A DNA stretch of 64,000 nucleotides, taken from Bacillota bacterium (GTDB lineage: Bacteria > Bacillota > Clostridia > Acetivibrionales > DTU013). Under the pieces are notes generated by a model. It did not search any database and was not told where the DNA came from. It saw only the letters and a program-made list of their open reading frames with translations. The translations under genes and the position numbers were made by a program. The stretch is from the NCBI GenBank assembly GCA_023435925.1, contig JAEZLF010000152.1, forward strand, positions 1-64,000, in the 5' to 3' direction. Below are positions 35,438 to 44,852 of the stretch, one piece after another. Position 1 is the first letter of the stretch; each line of letters starts with the position of its first letter.

Positions 35438-37225
35438 ATGATTAATCTGATCATAAACAATAAAGAAGTTTCGGCCCGGGAGGGCGATACGATACTGGAG
35501 GCAGCAAAGAGAAATAACATTGTGATTCCGCATTTCTGCTATATGGAAGGTGTACATCAGGCGGGTTCCTGCAGGATCTGTGTGGTTGAGGTAGAGGGGG
35601 CAAAAACACTTCAGGCCTCTTGCCTGGTACAGGTTCGCGAGGGAATGGTTGTCCGGACCAATACGCAGAAGGTGAAAAAAACCAGAAAGCTTCTATATGA
35701 GCTGATGCTGTCGGATCATCCGAAGGATTGCCTGAGCTGCGGAAGGAATCAGAGCTGTGAATTTCAGAAGCTGGGAGAAATGATGGGGATTCAGGAGCAG
35801 CGATTTGAAGGAGAAAAATCGAAATCATATCTGGATGACCAATCCCCGTCTATTGTAAGAGATACCTCTAAATGTATTTTGTGCAGGCGATGTGTTGCGG
35901 TATGTAATCAAATACAGGGGGTCGGTGTGCTGAATGTTCAGCACAGAGGTTTTAAGACGGTGATCGGGCCTGCCGCAGAGCTTCCGTTGAATCAGGTGAA
36001 CTGTACTTATTGCGGTCAATGTACAACGGTTTGTCCGGTGGGTTCATTACAGGAAAAGGACTCCACAAAAGCGGTGTGGGATGCGCTCTATAACACTGGT
36101 AAGAGGGTGGTGATTCAGACGGCCCCTGCAGTGCGAGCCGCTCTGGGAGAGGAATTTGGCTATGAGCCCGGCACACTGGTTACGGGAAAAATGGCAGCGG
36201 CATTGAAGGAACTAGGTTTTGACGATGTATTTGACACGAATTTTGCTGCCGATCTTACCATCATAGAGGAGGGAAGTGAGCTCCTTTCCAGAATAAACGA
36301 TGCTTTCTCCGGAAAAGGGACAGTACTTCCCATGATTACGAGCTGCAGCCCCGGCTGGATCAAATATGTGGAGCATACGTGGCCAGACGAGCTGGATCAC
36401 CTATCCAGCTGCAAATCGCCCCATATGATGTTGGGAGCTCTTGTCAAAAGCTATTACGCGGATAAGCTGGGCATTGATCCTCAAAAACTGTTTGTTGTAT
36501 CTGTAATGCCCTGTACTGCTAAAAAGTATGAGATTACGCGGCAGGAAATGAGGAACAACGGGTTGGCTGACGTTGATGCGGTGCTGACAACAAGAGAGCT
36601 GGCGCATATGATAAAGGAATCGGGAATTGATTTTTGTTCTCTGGAAGATAAGGAATTTGATCATCCGCTTGGATTGTCCACCGGAGCGGCTGATATTTTC
36701 GGTACTACCGGCGGTGTAATGGAAGCGGCTTTGCGAACGGTTTATGAGCTGATCACAGGTCGGGAACTGCCTTTTGATAAGCTGCATGTTGAGCCGATCG
36801 CAGGGCTGGAGAGAATAAAAACAGCGCAGCTTCTGATTCAGGATCCTTTACCCGATTACAAATTCCTTGACGGGGTTATATTAAAAATTGCAGTCACCAG
36901 TGGATTAAACGGAGCCGCAGAACTGATGAAGGAAGTATCCGCGGGCACATCGCCTTATCACTTTATTGAAGTAATGGGATGCCCGGGCGGTTGTATCAGC
37001 GGTGGCGGGCAGCCAAGAACGACGACAAACGAGGTCAGATTGAAGCGGTTGGAAGCAATATACAGAGAGGATGAAGGGAAGACGCTGAGGAAATCCCATG
37101 AGAACCCGGCTGTCACCCGTCTGTACGAGGAATTTCTGATGAAACCTCTTGGTCACAAATCCCATGAACTGCTTCATACCCATTACAGGAAAAGGGGAAT
37201 ATTTAATCAATATGATAATGAATAA
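35438..37225 (+). CDS. hydA: [FeFe]-hydrogenase catalytic subunit
   Basis: A 595-residue hydrogenase that reduces protons to H2 or the reverse. N-terminus: plant-type [2Fe-2S] ferredoxin domain (CYMEGVHQAGSCRICVVE), the His-ligated cluster motif HPKDCLSCGRNQSC, and two [4Fe-4S] clusters (CILCRRCVAVC, CTYCGQCTTVC). The H-cluster motifs are complete: TSCSPGW, MPCTAKKYE and MGCPGGCISGGGQP. It lacks the C-terminal [2Fe-2S] extension known from Thermotoga HydA. AGGAGGTG precedes the ATG at 35438, two bases after hydB. No maturase genes (hydE, hydF, hydG) are in the window, so they must be elsewhere. Confidence 0.97.
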   Translation: MINLIINNKEVSAREGDTILEAAKRNNIVIPHFCYMEGVHQAGSCRICVVEVEGAKTLQASCLVQVREGMVVRTNTQKVKKTRKLLYELMLSDHPKDCLSCGRNQSCEFQKLGEMMGIQEQRFEGEKSKSYLDDQSPSIVRDTSKCILCRRCVAVCNQIQGVGVLNVQHRGFKTVIGPAAELPLNQVNCTYCGQCTTVCPVGSLQEKDSTKAVWDALYNTGKRVVIQTAPAVRAALGEEFGYEPGTLVTGKMAAALKELGFDDVFDTNFAADLTIIEEGSELLSRINDAFSGKGTVLPMITSCSPGWIKYVEHTWPDELDHLSSCKSPHMMLGALVKSYYADKLGIDPQKLFVVSVMPCTAKKYEITRQEMRNNGLADVDAVLTTRELAHMIKESGIDFCSLEDKEFDHPLGLSTGAADIFGTTGGVMEAALRTVYELITGRELPFDKLHVEPIAGLERIKTAQLLIQDPLPDYKFLDGVILKIAVTSGLNGAAELMKEVSAGTSPYHFIEVMGCPGGCISGGGQPRTTTNEVRLKRLEAIYREDEGKTLRKSHENPAVTRLYEEFLMKPLGHKSHELLHTHYRKRGIFNQYDNE

Positions 37226-37275
37226 GCTGCTACAGTTCGTCTAAAAAAGGGGAAGAAGAGTATACCTCACATATT

Positions 37276-37321
37276 GGAAACGAACTGGAAACCTTATGGT
37301 TATGGCTTTCAGTTCGTTTCC
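37276..37321 (+). repeat. Perfect 12-base inverted repeat after hydA
   Basis: GGAAACGAACTG (37276-37287) and CAGTTCGTTTCC (37310-37321) form a strong hairpin; flanking bases extend it weakly. There is no T-run, so it may stabilise the hydCBA mRNA or terminate by another route. It lies in the 37226-37550 gap, which otherwise holds only the next promoter. Confidence 0.7.
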
Positions 37322-37474
37322 GGGAGATGTGTATATAAAATCCAGTAGCTATTGACCATATCTATTACCGCATTCTCCCATTGGAGGATGTTTTCAAGGT
37401 CCGGTAAGCTTCATGTGAAATAGAAGGGCGAAAGCAATAGTTGAAGATTTATGCGGAACATCCAACCATGCTTA

Positions 37475-37503
37475 TTGATATTTGTCGGAACTTTTGATAA
37501 TAT
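37475..37503 (+). promoter_or_regulatory. Promoter of the YesMN-type pair
   Basis: TTGATA (37475-37480), 17-base spacer, TAATAT (37498-37503), about 50 bases before the kinase start. Confidence 0.6.
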
Positions 37504-37550
37504 GCTCGTAGACATTGCGGATGAGAGCTGTTCTTGAGGATAATGAGAAA

Positions 37551-39362
37551 ATGGGCGTGTTTAAAAAGTTATCTATAAAAATCCAATTATTTCTACTGAT
37601 ATCATGCATCATTATTGTGGTACTATTTGTAATTTATTTTATTTACAACAGGACTTCCGGAATCGTTACCAATACAAATAAGGATTATACCAACAAGATC
37701 ATTTACCAGATTAAAAACAACATATCCTCCAACTGTAATGTAATCAATAGAATATCCTACAGTGTAGTATACAACAAGGTTGTACAGCAATACATGCTGG
37801 AAAGCGACGCTGCAACTAAGTACAGTCTATATGATAAGCTGATCAACTTTTTAAGCAATATGATAGAGATTAAGGATGGAATCATTGATATTGCCTTTAT
37901 TTCAGAAGAGGGCAACAGCTTTGATATGAATGGATTTTCCGATATTTGTGGGGAAATTGGCGACATACCGTTTATGGATAACAAAACACCGTATTACACC
38001 GGTTTAATGTCCTATGAAGAAGGTGGCAGGATTGAAAACTGCATCATTGCATGTTCAAATGTGGTTTCGGTTGAGAAAGGCAGGCAATATGGACAAAAAA
38101 TCGGTACTGTATACATTGTCCTGGACCCAAATGCAATTATCAGTGAAGACTATGATAAGGAGAATGATGTCGGGAGCTATATCTACCTTATGGATCGGAA
38201 CCGGAATATATTGTTTAACGGAAGAAATGCGGCTCTGGAAGCAGAACTGGTAAACATGGACTATCACCAGCAAATACAAATGAATATTCTGGAAGGTAAG
38301 CTGGGGAAAACGGACAACCTGATTCAGCTTCAGGAAATAGAACAACTGGAAGGCTGGATTGTATGCATCACACCAATGCAGGTCCTTTTAAAAGAGGTCG
38401 ACATCATTAAAAAGCTGGGAATCACTGTGCTGCTGCTGGCATTAACGTTGATAGCCATACCTTTCAGGATCATTGGAAATAACATTATCCGCCCCATGAA
38501 AAAGTTCATCGCTTTTATGACAGAAGTAAAAGAGGGAAATTTGAAAAATCTGAAAAAGAGAATTCATCTTGAAGGTTATGCGGAAATAAACGCTGTCGCG
38601 CAGGAGTTTAATTCAATGCTTGATGAAATAGACTCCCTGACTCGCAGGCTGGTTGAAACAAACAGTATGCTATATAAAGCGGAGCTTGAAAACAAACAGT
38701 CGGAGCTGGCGTTTTTAAGGAGCCAGATCAATCCTCATTTCCTATATAATACCTTTGAATCTTTTAAAGGTATGGCATCGGCAAAGGGTGTACCTGAAAT
38801 AAAGCAAATGCTCACGTCACTGAGCAATATCTTTAAATACAGCGTTAGAAGCGCGTCGATGGTTTCATTAGGGGAGGAAATTGAAATTGTCAAGTCCTAT
38901 ATCAGCATTCAGCAAATTCGCTTTTGCGACCGATTTGATGTTTTCTATGAGCTTGAGGAGGACGTATTGGATTATAAAATTCCTAAAATGATACTTCAGC
39001 CGATTGTTGAAAACTCTGTTTTCCACGGCCTTGAACCAAAGCTTGAGAAGGGGCATTTATGGATAGGGGGAAGGAAGACGGTAGAGGATGAACTTATTGT
39101 ATGGGTCAGAGATGATGGAATAGGACTCGCAAGTGGCAGCTTGAGAAACCTTTCAGATAAGCTGAACGACAATAGTGAGAAAACCGGGGAACAAGAAAAT
39201 TCTAATTATAGCGTTGGACTGAAAAATGTAAGCAACCGTATAAAATTAATGTATGGCAAAGAGTATGGAATTGAAATAACCAGCATACAAGGGGAATATA
39301 CTCAGGTATTGGTTAGAATCCCCATAGGAGGGAACAGCGATTTACAAAGTATACATTGTTGA
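37551..39362 (+). CDS. YesM-type sensor histidine kinase
   Basis: A 603-residue membrane kinase of the carbohydrate-responsive YesM family. Two transmembrane helices (IQLFLLISCIIIVVLFVIYF and ITVLLLALTLIAIPF, about residues 10-32 and 285-305) flank an extracellular Cache-like sensor. A HAMP region and coiled coil follow, then the His_kinase domain with the phosphoacceptor in SQINPHFLYNTFESF and an HATPase_c domain (ILQPIVENSVFHGL, WVRDDGIGL). The ATG at 37551 is preferred; GAGGA lies 10 bases upstream. In-frame TTG 37515 and ATG 37521 are alternatives. It overlaps the regulator gene by 23 bases and precedes a sugar ABC transporter, which it likely controls. Confidence 0.9.
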   Translation: MGVFKKLSIKIQLFLLISCIIIVVLFVIYFIYNRTSGIVTNTNKDYTNKIIYQIKNNISSNCNVINRISYSVVYNKVVQQYMLESDAATKYSLYDKLINFLSNMIEIKDGIIDIAFISEEGNSFDMNGFSDICGEIGDIPFMDNKTPYYTGLMSYEEGGRIENCIIACSNVVSVEKGRQYGQKIGTVYIVLDPNAIISEDYDKENDVGSYIYLMDRNRNILFNGRNAALEAELVNMDYHQQIQMNILEGKLGKTDNLIQLQEIEQLEGWIVCITPMQVLLKEVDIIKKLGITVLLLALTLIAIPFRIIGNNIIRPMKKFIAFMTEVKEGNLKNLKKRIHLEGYAEINAVAQEFNSMLDEIDSLTRRLVETNSMLYKAELENKQSELAFLRSQINPHFLYNTFESFKGMASAKGVPEIKQMLTSLSNIFKYSVRSASMVSLGEEIEIVKSYISIQQIRFCDRFDVFYELEEDVLDYKIPKMILQPIVENSVFHGLEPKLEKGHLWIGGRKTVEDELIVWVRDDGIGLASGSLRNLSDKLNDNSEKTGEQENSNYSVGLKNVSNRIKLMYGKEYGIEITSIQGEYTQVLVRIPIGGNSDLQSIHC

Positions 39363-40770
39363 TGATGAGAGCTGGATTGTTGAAGGTCTAAAATCAGATA
39401 TCAATTGGCAGGAATATGGTTATTATGTCATAGGTCAATCTTACAATGGGTTTGATGCTTTTGATAAAATTATTGATAACAGGCCGGATCTGGTATTTAC
39501 CGACATCAGAATGCCGGGAATGAACGGGCTGGAGCTTATTGAAAAATGCAGCCATATTTTGCCTTATACTGCATTTATCGTGATGAGCGGATATGCCGAG
39601 TTTTCCTATGCCAAGGAAGCGATGCAATATGGTGCTATGGGATATTGCCTGAAACCCCTTGACGAAGATGAAATAACAGGCTTGCTCAAGAAAACCAAAA
39701 CCTTTCTTGAAAAGAACCGGGCATCTGCCGGGGATGATTTACTTTTGCACATAGGAAGCTGGAGCACAATGTCGGAGGAGAGAGTATCGAGTATACTCGA
39801 AGCAAGAGGATTGTTTTTAGGAAAAAAGGAACCGGTAATACCTATTGTTTCCATTGGACCTGAAAAGCTTGTTTTTCCCAGCTCTATCAGTGTAATAGGC
39901 TTAAATTTGGGCCTGGACGAAAACGGATATTTAATTCAACAAAGCGAAGAAACGGATAGGGATATTGTCGAACACCTGAAAATGGCCGTCAGTGAAAGTA
40001 TGCCGGGTATAGGCATAGGCAACGGTATCAGGTCAGCGGGTGATATAAGAGTGTGTATGGAGTCGGCTATTCTGGGAGCATATCAGTTTTTTGCCGTAGG
40101 AAGACCCGGCGTATACAAGGCAGAGGAAATCTCAGACAGCAGTATTCGAAGTATCCTGACGTTGCTTGAAGAAAAGATAACAGCGAAGGACATGGTTGAA
40201 ACTGACAGAATAATGAATGAAATTACAGATGAATTCAGGGCAGGTAAATATAATATAAAGCATGCCTTTATCATATATAATACAATTATGTCGGTATTAT
40301 ACAAAGGTGCTTCCGAGCAATATGAGGACTTTGTGTTTGCTTCCGAAGAGCTGGTTAAAATGTTCGGCAATGCCTTTAATATGCTGGCAAGTTTGAAAAA
40401 ATCAATACTTGGAGATATTAACACCCTCCGTAACTATTTGCCGTCGGATATAAAAAATGATTATTTCAAAGAGATTGTGAAATACATAGATGAAAACTTT
40501 TACAAGGATATATCCATACAAACCGTATCACAAAGGTTTAGCATTAATCTGAACTATTTATGCCAGCTTTTTAAAAAAGAAATGGATACCACCTTTACAA
40601 ATTATCTAAGAAGGCTCAGAATATCCTACGCATGTAAGCTACTGAAAGAGACTGATTTAAGCGTAAGCATAATCAGCGAAAGAGCCGGCTTTGGCGATTA
40701 TTTCTATTTCAGCCGTATTTTCAAAAAATATACCGGTACAACTCCCAGCTTATATAGACAAGCCCAATAA
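39340..40770 (+). CDS. YesN-type response regulator (receiver + AraC HTH), ATT start
   Basis: A 476-residue DNA-binding regulator. The receiver begins YKVYIVDDE with the phosphoacceptor in LVFTDIRMPGMNG and the conserved Lys in CLKPLDE; the C-terminus is an AraC-type double HTH (QRFSINLNYLCQLFKKE, AGFGDYFYFSRIFKKYTG). The receiver is complete only if translation starts near 39340: the frame has a stop at 39325 and no ATG, GTG or TTG before 39511, which would remove most of the receiver. AGGAGGGA (39326-39333) is exactly placed for the ATT at 39340, and homologues begin with Met at this residue. I conclude that the start codon is ATT or that the base is a recent mutation or error. It is translationally coupled to the kinase and should regulate the ABC/GH genes downstream. 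Confidence 0.88.
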   Translation: MYKVYIVDDESWIVEGLKSDINWQEYGYYVIGQSYNGFDAFDKIIDNRPDLVFTDIRMPGMNGLELIEKCSHILPYTAFIVMSGYAEFSYAKEAMQYGAMGYCLKPLDEDEITGLLKKTKTFLEKNRASAGDDLLLHIGSWSTMSEERVSSILEARGLFLGKKEPVIPIVSIGPEKLVFPSSISVIGLNLGLDENGYLIQQSEETDRDIVEHLKMAVSESMPGIGIGNGIRSAGDIRVCMESAILGAYQFFAVGRPGVYKAEEISDSSIRSILTLLEEKITAKDMVETDRIMNEITDEFRAGKYNIKHAFIIYNTIMSVLYKGASEQYEDFVFASEELVKMFGNAFNMLASLKKSILGDINTLRNYLPSDIKNDYFKEIVKYIDENFYKDISIQTVSQRFSINLNYLCQLFKKEMDTTFTNYLRRLRISYACKLLKETDLSVSIISERAGFGDYFYFSRIFKKYTGTTPSLYRQAQ

Positions 40771-40805
40771 CAAACTAAAAATAGGACATATTATAAGTTA
40801 TTTTC

Positions 40806-40838
40806 AACTATACGCAAAAGTATAGTTTTATTTTATTA
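40806..40838 (+). terminator. Intrinsic terminator between regulator and transporter
   Basis: AACTATAC (40806-40813), loop GCAAAA, GTATAGTT (40820-40827), then a T-rich tail. Only about 30 bases remain before the permease start, so transport genes are expressed by read-through or from a promoter overlapping this hairpin. Confidence 0.75.
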
Positions 40839-40870
40839 TTGATATCAGCAAATGAACAGGGGGTCTAAAG

Positions 40871-41791
40871 TTGAACAAATCGTTGAACAAATCATTGTAC
40901 AAAAAATTGTATAAAAACAGGTATATCTATATTTTACTTCTTCCTCTTTTATTGTATTATGTAATATTTGCATATGTTCCAATGTATGGAATTACCCTTG
41001 CCTTCAAGGAATTCAATTATGCCAAGGGCATTACAGGAAGCACATGGATCGGCCTGCAGAATTTTCAAAACCTTTTCATCTATGATGATTTCTGGACTGC
41101 TGTAAAGAATACGATAGTGATCAGTGGCAGCAGACTGGTTTTTGAATTTCCCTTTCCGATTGTATTAGCATTATTGTTAAATGAAATTAGTAGCGATAAA
41201 ATAAAAAGAATTTACCAGACGGTTTTTACATTTCCCCACTTCTTATCCTGGGTTGTTCTGGGCGGTATTTTGATGAACGCTCTAAATGACATGGGGGTAG
41301 TGAATCAAGTTCTTTCAGCTTTAGGCATGGAAAAGTTTAGCTTCTTCACAAATCCGACAATATTTAGACCTTTGTTATACATAACTAATTTGTGGAAAGA
41401 GGCGGGCTGGGGGGCGATTATCTACCTCGCCGCGATAGCCGGAATAAATCCGGAGCTTTATGAGGCGGCTCATGTTGACGGCGCCAATAGGCTGCAACAG
41501 ATGAGGGCCATTACCTGGCCTTCCATACGAAGCACAGCGGTGATTATGCTTATTTTGGCAGTGGGACAAATGATGAATGCAGGCTTTGACCAGGTATATA
41601 ATCTTTATAACGCTGCAGTTTACAATGTGGGAGATATATTGGATACGTTTATTTTCCGCAGGTCCTTTACTGGGGCCATGAGCTTTGGTGCATCAACTGC
41701 CGTTGGGTTGATCAAGTCAGTCATTGCATTTACACTACTGTTTAGCACAAACTTCATTGCAAAAAAAATGGGAGAGGAAGGAATCGTATAA
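40871..41791 (+). CDS. Sugar ABC transporter permease, LplB type
   Basis: A 306-residue inner-membrane permease with six hydrophobic helices and the ATPase-contacting EAA loop EAAHVDGANRLQQMRAITWP. It belongs to the LplB/YteP group that imports oligosaccharides with a separate lipoprotein and a shared ATPase. The start is TTG at 40871 with CAGGGGG upstream. It overlaps the second permease by one base. No ATPase gene is in the cluster, which is normal for this family because an MsmX-like ATPase serves several importers. Confidence 0.92.
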   Translation: MNKSLNKSLYKKLYKNRYIYILLLPLLLYYVIFAYVPMYGITLAFKEFNYAKGITGSTWIGLQNFQNLFIYDDFWTAVKNTIVISGSRLVFEFPFPIVLALLLNEISSDKIKRIYQTVFTFPHFLSWVVLGGILMNALNDMGVVNQVLSALGMEKFSFFTNPTIFRPLLYITNLWKEAGWGAIIYLAAIAGINPELYEAAHVDGANRLQQMRAITWPSIRSTAVIMLILAVGQMMNAGFDQVYNLYNAAVYNVGDILDTFIFRRSFTGAMSFGASTAVGLIKSVIAFTLLFSTNFIAKKMGEEGIV

Positions 41792-42699
41792 TGGATGTAT
41801 CTGGTGTTGCGGAGAGAACCGCTGCAAGAGGAAAGAAAGACTTTTTTGAAAGAATGATTGTAATTTTTCTAGGACTACTCGCTATTGGAGTTGCATTTCC
41901 GTTTTACAACACACTGATTATATCCTTTGCGGATGAAGCGGCGGTTGGGAAACAGTTGGTCTACCTTCTTCCGGTCTCAATTGATTTCTCTGCATATAAG
42001 GTCATTTTTGAGGACAGCACGATTGTAAGTTCATTCCTGGTGTCAGTGTTTATTACGGTTGCAGGGACCGCTGCAAGTATGCTTATTTCCACAGCGGGCG
42101 CATATGCCTTATCGAAAAAGGACTATCCAGGAAGAAATTTCTTTATGAATGCCATCGTATTTACCATGCTCTTTAGCGGAGGATTGATACCATTTTATTT
42201 AACAGTAAAGAATCTGGGACTTACGAACACCTTGGCCTCTTTGATTTTACCATCTTTGGCAAATACGTTTTATTTAATAATTATGATAAATTATTTTAGG
42301 GGAATACCCGCAAGCATTGAAGAATCAGCTAAGATAGACGGAGCAAACGACATTTTAATACTAGTGAGGATTATCATACCCGTTTCGGTTCCGACCATTG
42401 CGGCTATCTCTCTCTTTTATGCTGTTGACAAGTGGAATGCATTCTACCATGCAATGCTTTTCATGAGCGATCCGAAGAAATATCCTCTGCAGTTAATGCT
42501 GCGTGAAATTCTGGTGAACTACAGTCAGATGTTCAATTCAACAGCGGCGGTTTCCATGAGCGTGTCCAGCAAACCGGTTTACCAGGAATCACTTAAGATG
42601 GCGGTGGTTGTTGTTACGGCTCTTCCTATTTTGATGGTGTATCCGTTTATTCAGAAGTATTTTGCGAAAGGCATTATGATCGGCTCCGTAAAAGGCTGA
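41791..42699 (+). CDS. Sugar ABC transporter permease, LplC/YtcP type
   Basis: A 302-residue permease, partner of the preceding LplB-type protein; the EAA loop reads EESAKIDGANDILILVRIIIP. The ATG at 41791 overlaps the previous stop (TAATG), so the two are co-translated. Six hydrophobic helices are visible. Together they form the membrane channel for a plant-type oligosaccharide, possibly rhamnose-containing given the GH106 enzyme downstream. Confidence 0.92.
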   Translation: MDVSGVAERTAARGKKDFFERMIVIFLGLLAIGVAFPFYNTLIISFADEAAVGKQLVYLLPVSIDFSAYKVIFEDSTIVSSFLVSVFITVAGTAASMLISTAGAYALSKKDYPGRNFFMNAIVFTMLFSGGLIPFYLTVKNLGLTNTLASLILPSLANTFYLIIMINYFRGIPASIEESAKIDGANDILILVRIIIPVSVPTIAAISLFYAVDKWNAFYHAMLFMSDPKKYPLQLMLREILVNYSQMFNSTAAVSMSVSSKPVYQESLKMAVVVVTALPILMVYPFIQKYFAKGIMIGSVKG

Positions 42700-42779
42700 T
42701 TACAGGTGCAAAAAAGTGTTTTAAACCTGAAAATAGCGGCGTACATGCTGTTATTAATAAAAATGGAGGGATTTATATC

Positions 42780-44453
42780 ATGAAAAGAATGAAACAACTG
42801 TGGGCAATTCTATTGGTCATTGTATTGATCGGAAGTTGCTTCGTCGGCTGTGGCCAAAGCAATGAAAAAGACACGGGAACGACCACGACCACCGGCTCAC
42901 AAACAGTGTCGGGGACCGACAATTCAACGCAAGAGGAAAAAGTCGAAGACAATCCTTTTGCAGAACCTATGGAATTTACAATCGCTAATGCAGAGATTAC
43001 AGATTATGAATTAAATGATGAGCTTGCGCAATACTATTTTGAGAAATTTAATTTCAAACTCAAGCCTGTGCCTGTGACACAAAATGACTATAAAGAAAAG
43101 GGTAAAATTTGGGCTGCTTCAGGAGAATTACCGGATATATTTACCTATGGTATAACCGGTTCAGAGGAAGCTGCAACCAAAAAGAGCTGGATTGACCAAA
43201 AGATTATCAGAGCATTACCGAAGGATTTGAGTGCGTATCCGAATGTACAAACCATTATGTCGCAGCCGGATGTACAATCACAAAAGGAGCCTGATGGAAG
43301 TTTTTACTTCTTTGCCATAAGCGCTTATGCGACACCTGATGGGTGGGCTTCCGATAGAAACCTTCTGGTCAGGAAGGACTGGATGGAAAAGCTCGGATTC
43401 AAAGATCCGCAGAATTTTGATGAATTTATAGCAATGTGCAAGGCATTTGCCGAGAAAGATCCGGATGGGAATAATAAAGCAGATACCATAGGATTTGCTC
43501 CGAATTTTTACGCATATATGGCACAGCTTTCTCTTTCTACAGATTTACCTAACATTACAAACGGTTCCTGGGTGAATGAAGACGGAAAATGGATACCATA
43601 TTATGCATCACCTAAATACGTTGACTATTTGAGGCTTATCAGAAGAATGTACACAGAAGGTGCATTAGATAAGGATTTTGCCATAAGAAAGAATAACGAA
43701 GGTGGGGATCTTTTCGCACAAGGAAGAATCGGATGTATGGCATATAATTCACAGCCTAAACTTCTTAAAGTAGTTAAAGATAATTTTGAAAAAAATACCG
43801 GCCTAAAATTTTTCGATAGTGTAAAGGTATTAAGAATGTGGCCAAATTCTCAAGGTGACGTGTATCACTATACAGAAAGCACTTATTGGACAGATATGAT
43901 CTTTAACGCCGCAACTGTTGATGATAAAAAGATGGATAGGTTCCTTCGTTTCCTGGATTTTGTAAATTCTGATGAGGGTATAATGATCAAAAGATACGGT
44001 ATCCCGGAAAAAGACTTTAAACTTGAAGACGGAAAGCCTGTAATACTAAGAGAAAAGAATGCAGATGGCACTTATAAGGAATTATTAACTCTTTACCCTT
44101 CACTTTTTATGTGGAGAGACTTGCCTGGAGCAATGGTGGATTTGGATTTTATCGAAGATGCAGCAAACTATGCAAATTTTGGCGAGGATGTTGTAAATCA
44201 TTCTGCAACTGAACGTAACCATCAATTAGAAAACACAAAAACCATTCCTACAAATTTTGCGATTAACGGGATGGATGTACCCGCAAAGGCAAACTATTCT
44301 ATTACGATGAAGGATGAGGTTATAAAGGTTGTGCTGGGTAACGAAGACCCTGAGAAGATGTGGAAGGCAACTCTGGAGAGATTTAACAAGATTGGTCTTC
44401 AGGATGTAATCAATCAAGTCAACGAAAAGGCACAGGAGCTGGGGATAAAGTAG
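42780..44453 (+). CDS. Sugar-binding lipoprotein, LplA/YtcQ type
   Basis: A 557-residue extracellular solute-binding protein. The signal peptide ends in a lipobox (CFVGC, with the lipidated Cys near residue 22), followed by a Thr/Ser/Asn-rich linker. The rest matches the large family 1 binding proteins that serve LplBC-type importers, with EF-hand-like calcium motif DPDGNNKADTIGF. GGAGGG stands before the ATG. It lies 80 bases after the permeases in the same unit and hands the oligosaccharide to them. Confidence 0.92.
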   Translation: MKRMKQLWAILLVIVLIGSCFVGCGQSNEKDTGTTTTTGSQTVSGTDNSTQEEKVEDNPFAEPMEFTIANAEITDYELNDELAQYYFEKFNFKLKPVPVTQNDYKEKGKIWAASGELPDIFTYGITGSEEAATKKSWIDQKIIRALPKDLSAYPNVQTIMSQPDVQSQKEPDGSFYFFAISAYATPDGWASDRNLLVRKDWMEKLGFKDPQNFDEFIAMCKAFAEKDPDGNNKADTIGFAPNFYAYMAQLSLSTDLPNITNGSWVNEDGKWIPYYASPKYVDYLRLIRRMYTEGALDKDFAIRKNNEGGDLFAQGRIGCMAYNSQPKLLKVVKDNFEKNTGLKFFDSVKVLRMWPNSQGDVYHYTESTYWTDMIFNAATVDDKKMDRFLRFLDFVNSDEGIMIKRYGIPEKDFKLEDGKPVILREKNADGTYKELLTLYPSLFMWRDLPGAMVDLDFIEDAANYANFGEDVVNHSATERNHQLENTKTIPTNFAINGMDVPAKANYSITMKDEVIKVVLGNEDPEKMWKATLERFNKIGLQDVINQVNEKAQELGIK

Positions 44454-44483
44454 TAGAACGAGCTTCTTAGGACACCCAAAAAT

Positions 44484-44596
44484 AATAGCTTCCGATTCTT
44501 TTCCGGGGAACCATGCTAACCAGGTTGCATAGGCGAGTAGAAAGCTTTAGCTTGCGACCAGCCTGCTCCATTCCTCAGAAAAGAATCGGAGCTATT
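44484..44596 (+). repeat. Large structured inverted-repeat element
   Basis: A 20-base arm at 44484-44503 (AATAGCTTCCGATTCTTTTC) pairs with 44578-44596 with one bulge or mismatch. Inside are GGTTGC/GCGACC and the small hairpin AAGC-TTTA-GCTT, so the whole folds as a long rod with a branched tip. A short AT-rich tail follows. It could be a terminator for the transporter operon, an RNA processing site or a small mobile palindrome. I do not recognise the family. Confidence 0.7.
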
Positions 44597-44618
44597 TATT
44601 TAGCGAAAGCTTCTGTAA

Positions 44619-44852
44619 AGGCTGCCGGCTGGGAATTCCCGGCAATTTGAGCAACGTCACAGTCCCACTCCTCTTAGTTCAGATCCCGACGGAATTACTG
44701 CAATACACCTTACAGACTCATTTAGTTTTGTTGGCGGCTTCATTGCACGGTGGTACAAAGATCCTGCAGGTGTGGAGCATAGCTCGGAAACACTTAGAGT
44801 AATGTGCGGAGAATTTTTAAAGATAAATATGGAGATATATGGGGGTGCTTAG
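44619..44852 (+). pseudogene. C-terminal remnant of an unidentified protein
   Basis: An open frame without a start codon encodes a protein-like C-terminus: DPDGITAIHLTDSFSFVGGF, then IARWYKDPAGVEHSSETLRV and a final EFLKINMEIYGGA, stopping just before the next ATG. The next gene's GGGGG ribosome-binding site lies inside it. It looks like the end of an enzyme whose 5' part was lost, with the break near the inverted-repeat element upstream. I cannot name the family. Confidence 0.5.

Noticed and set aside
32000..37225. Respiratory complex I interpretation of the NuoE/NuoF homologues
   Set aside because: They are followed by a hydrogenase with complete H-cluster motifs and no membrane Nuo subunits are present.
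37515..37550. Extended N-terminus of the YesM-type kinase
   Set aside because: The upstream TTG and ATG lack a Shine-Dalgarno site and add residues not typical of the family; ATG 37551 is better, though not certain.
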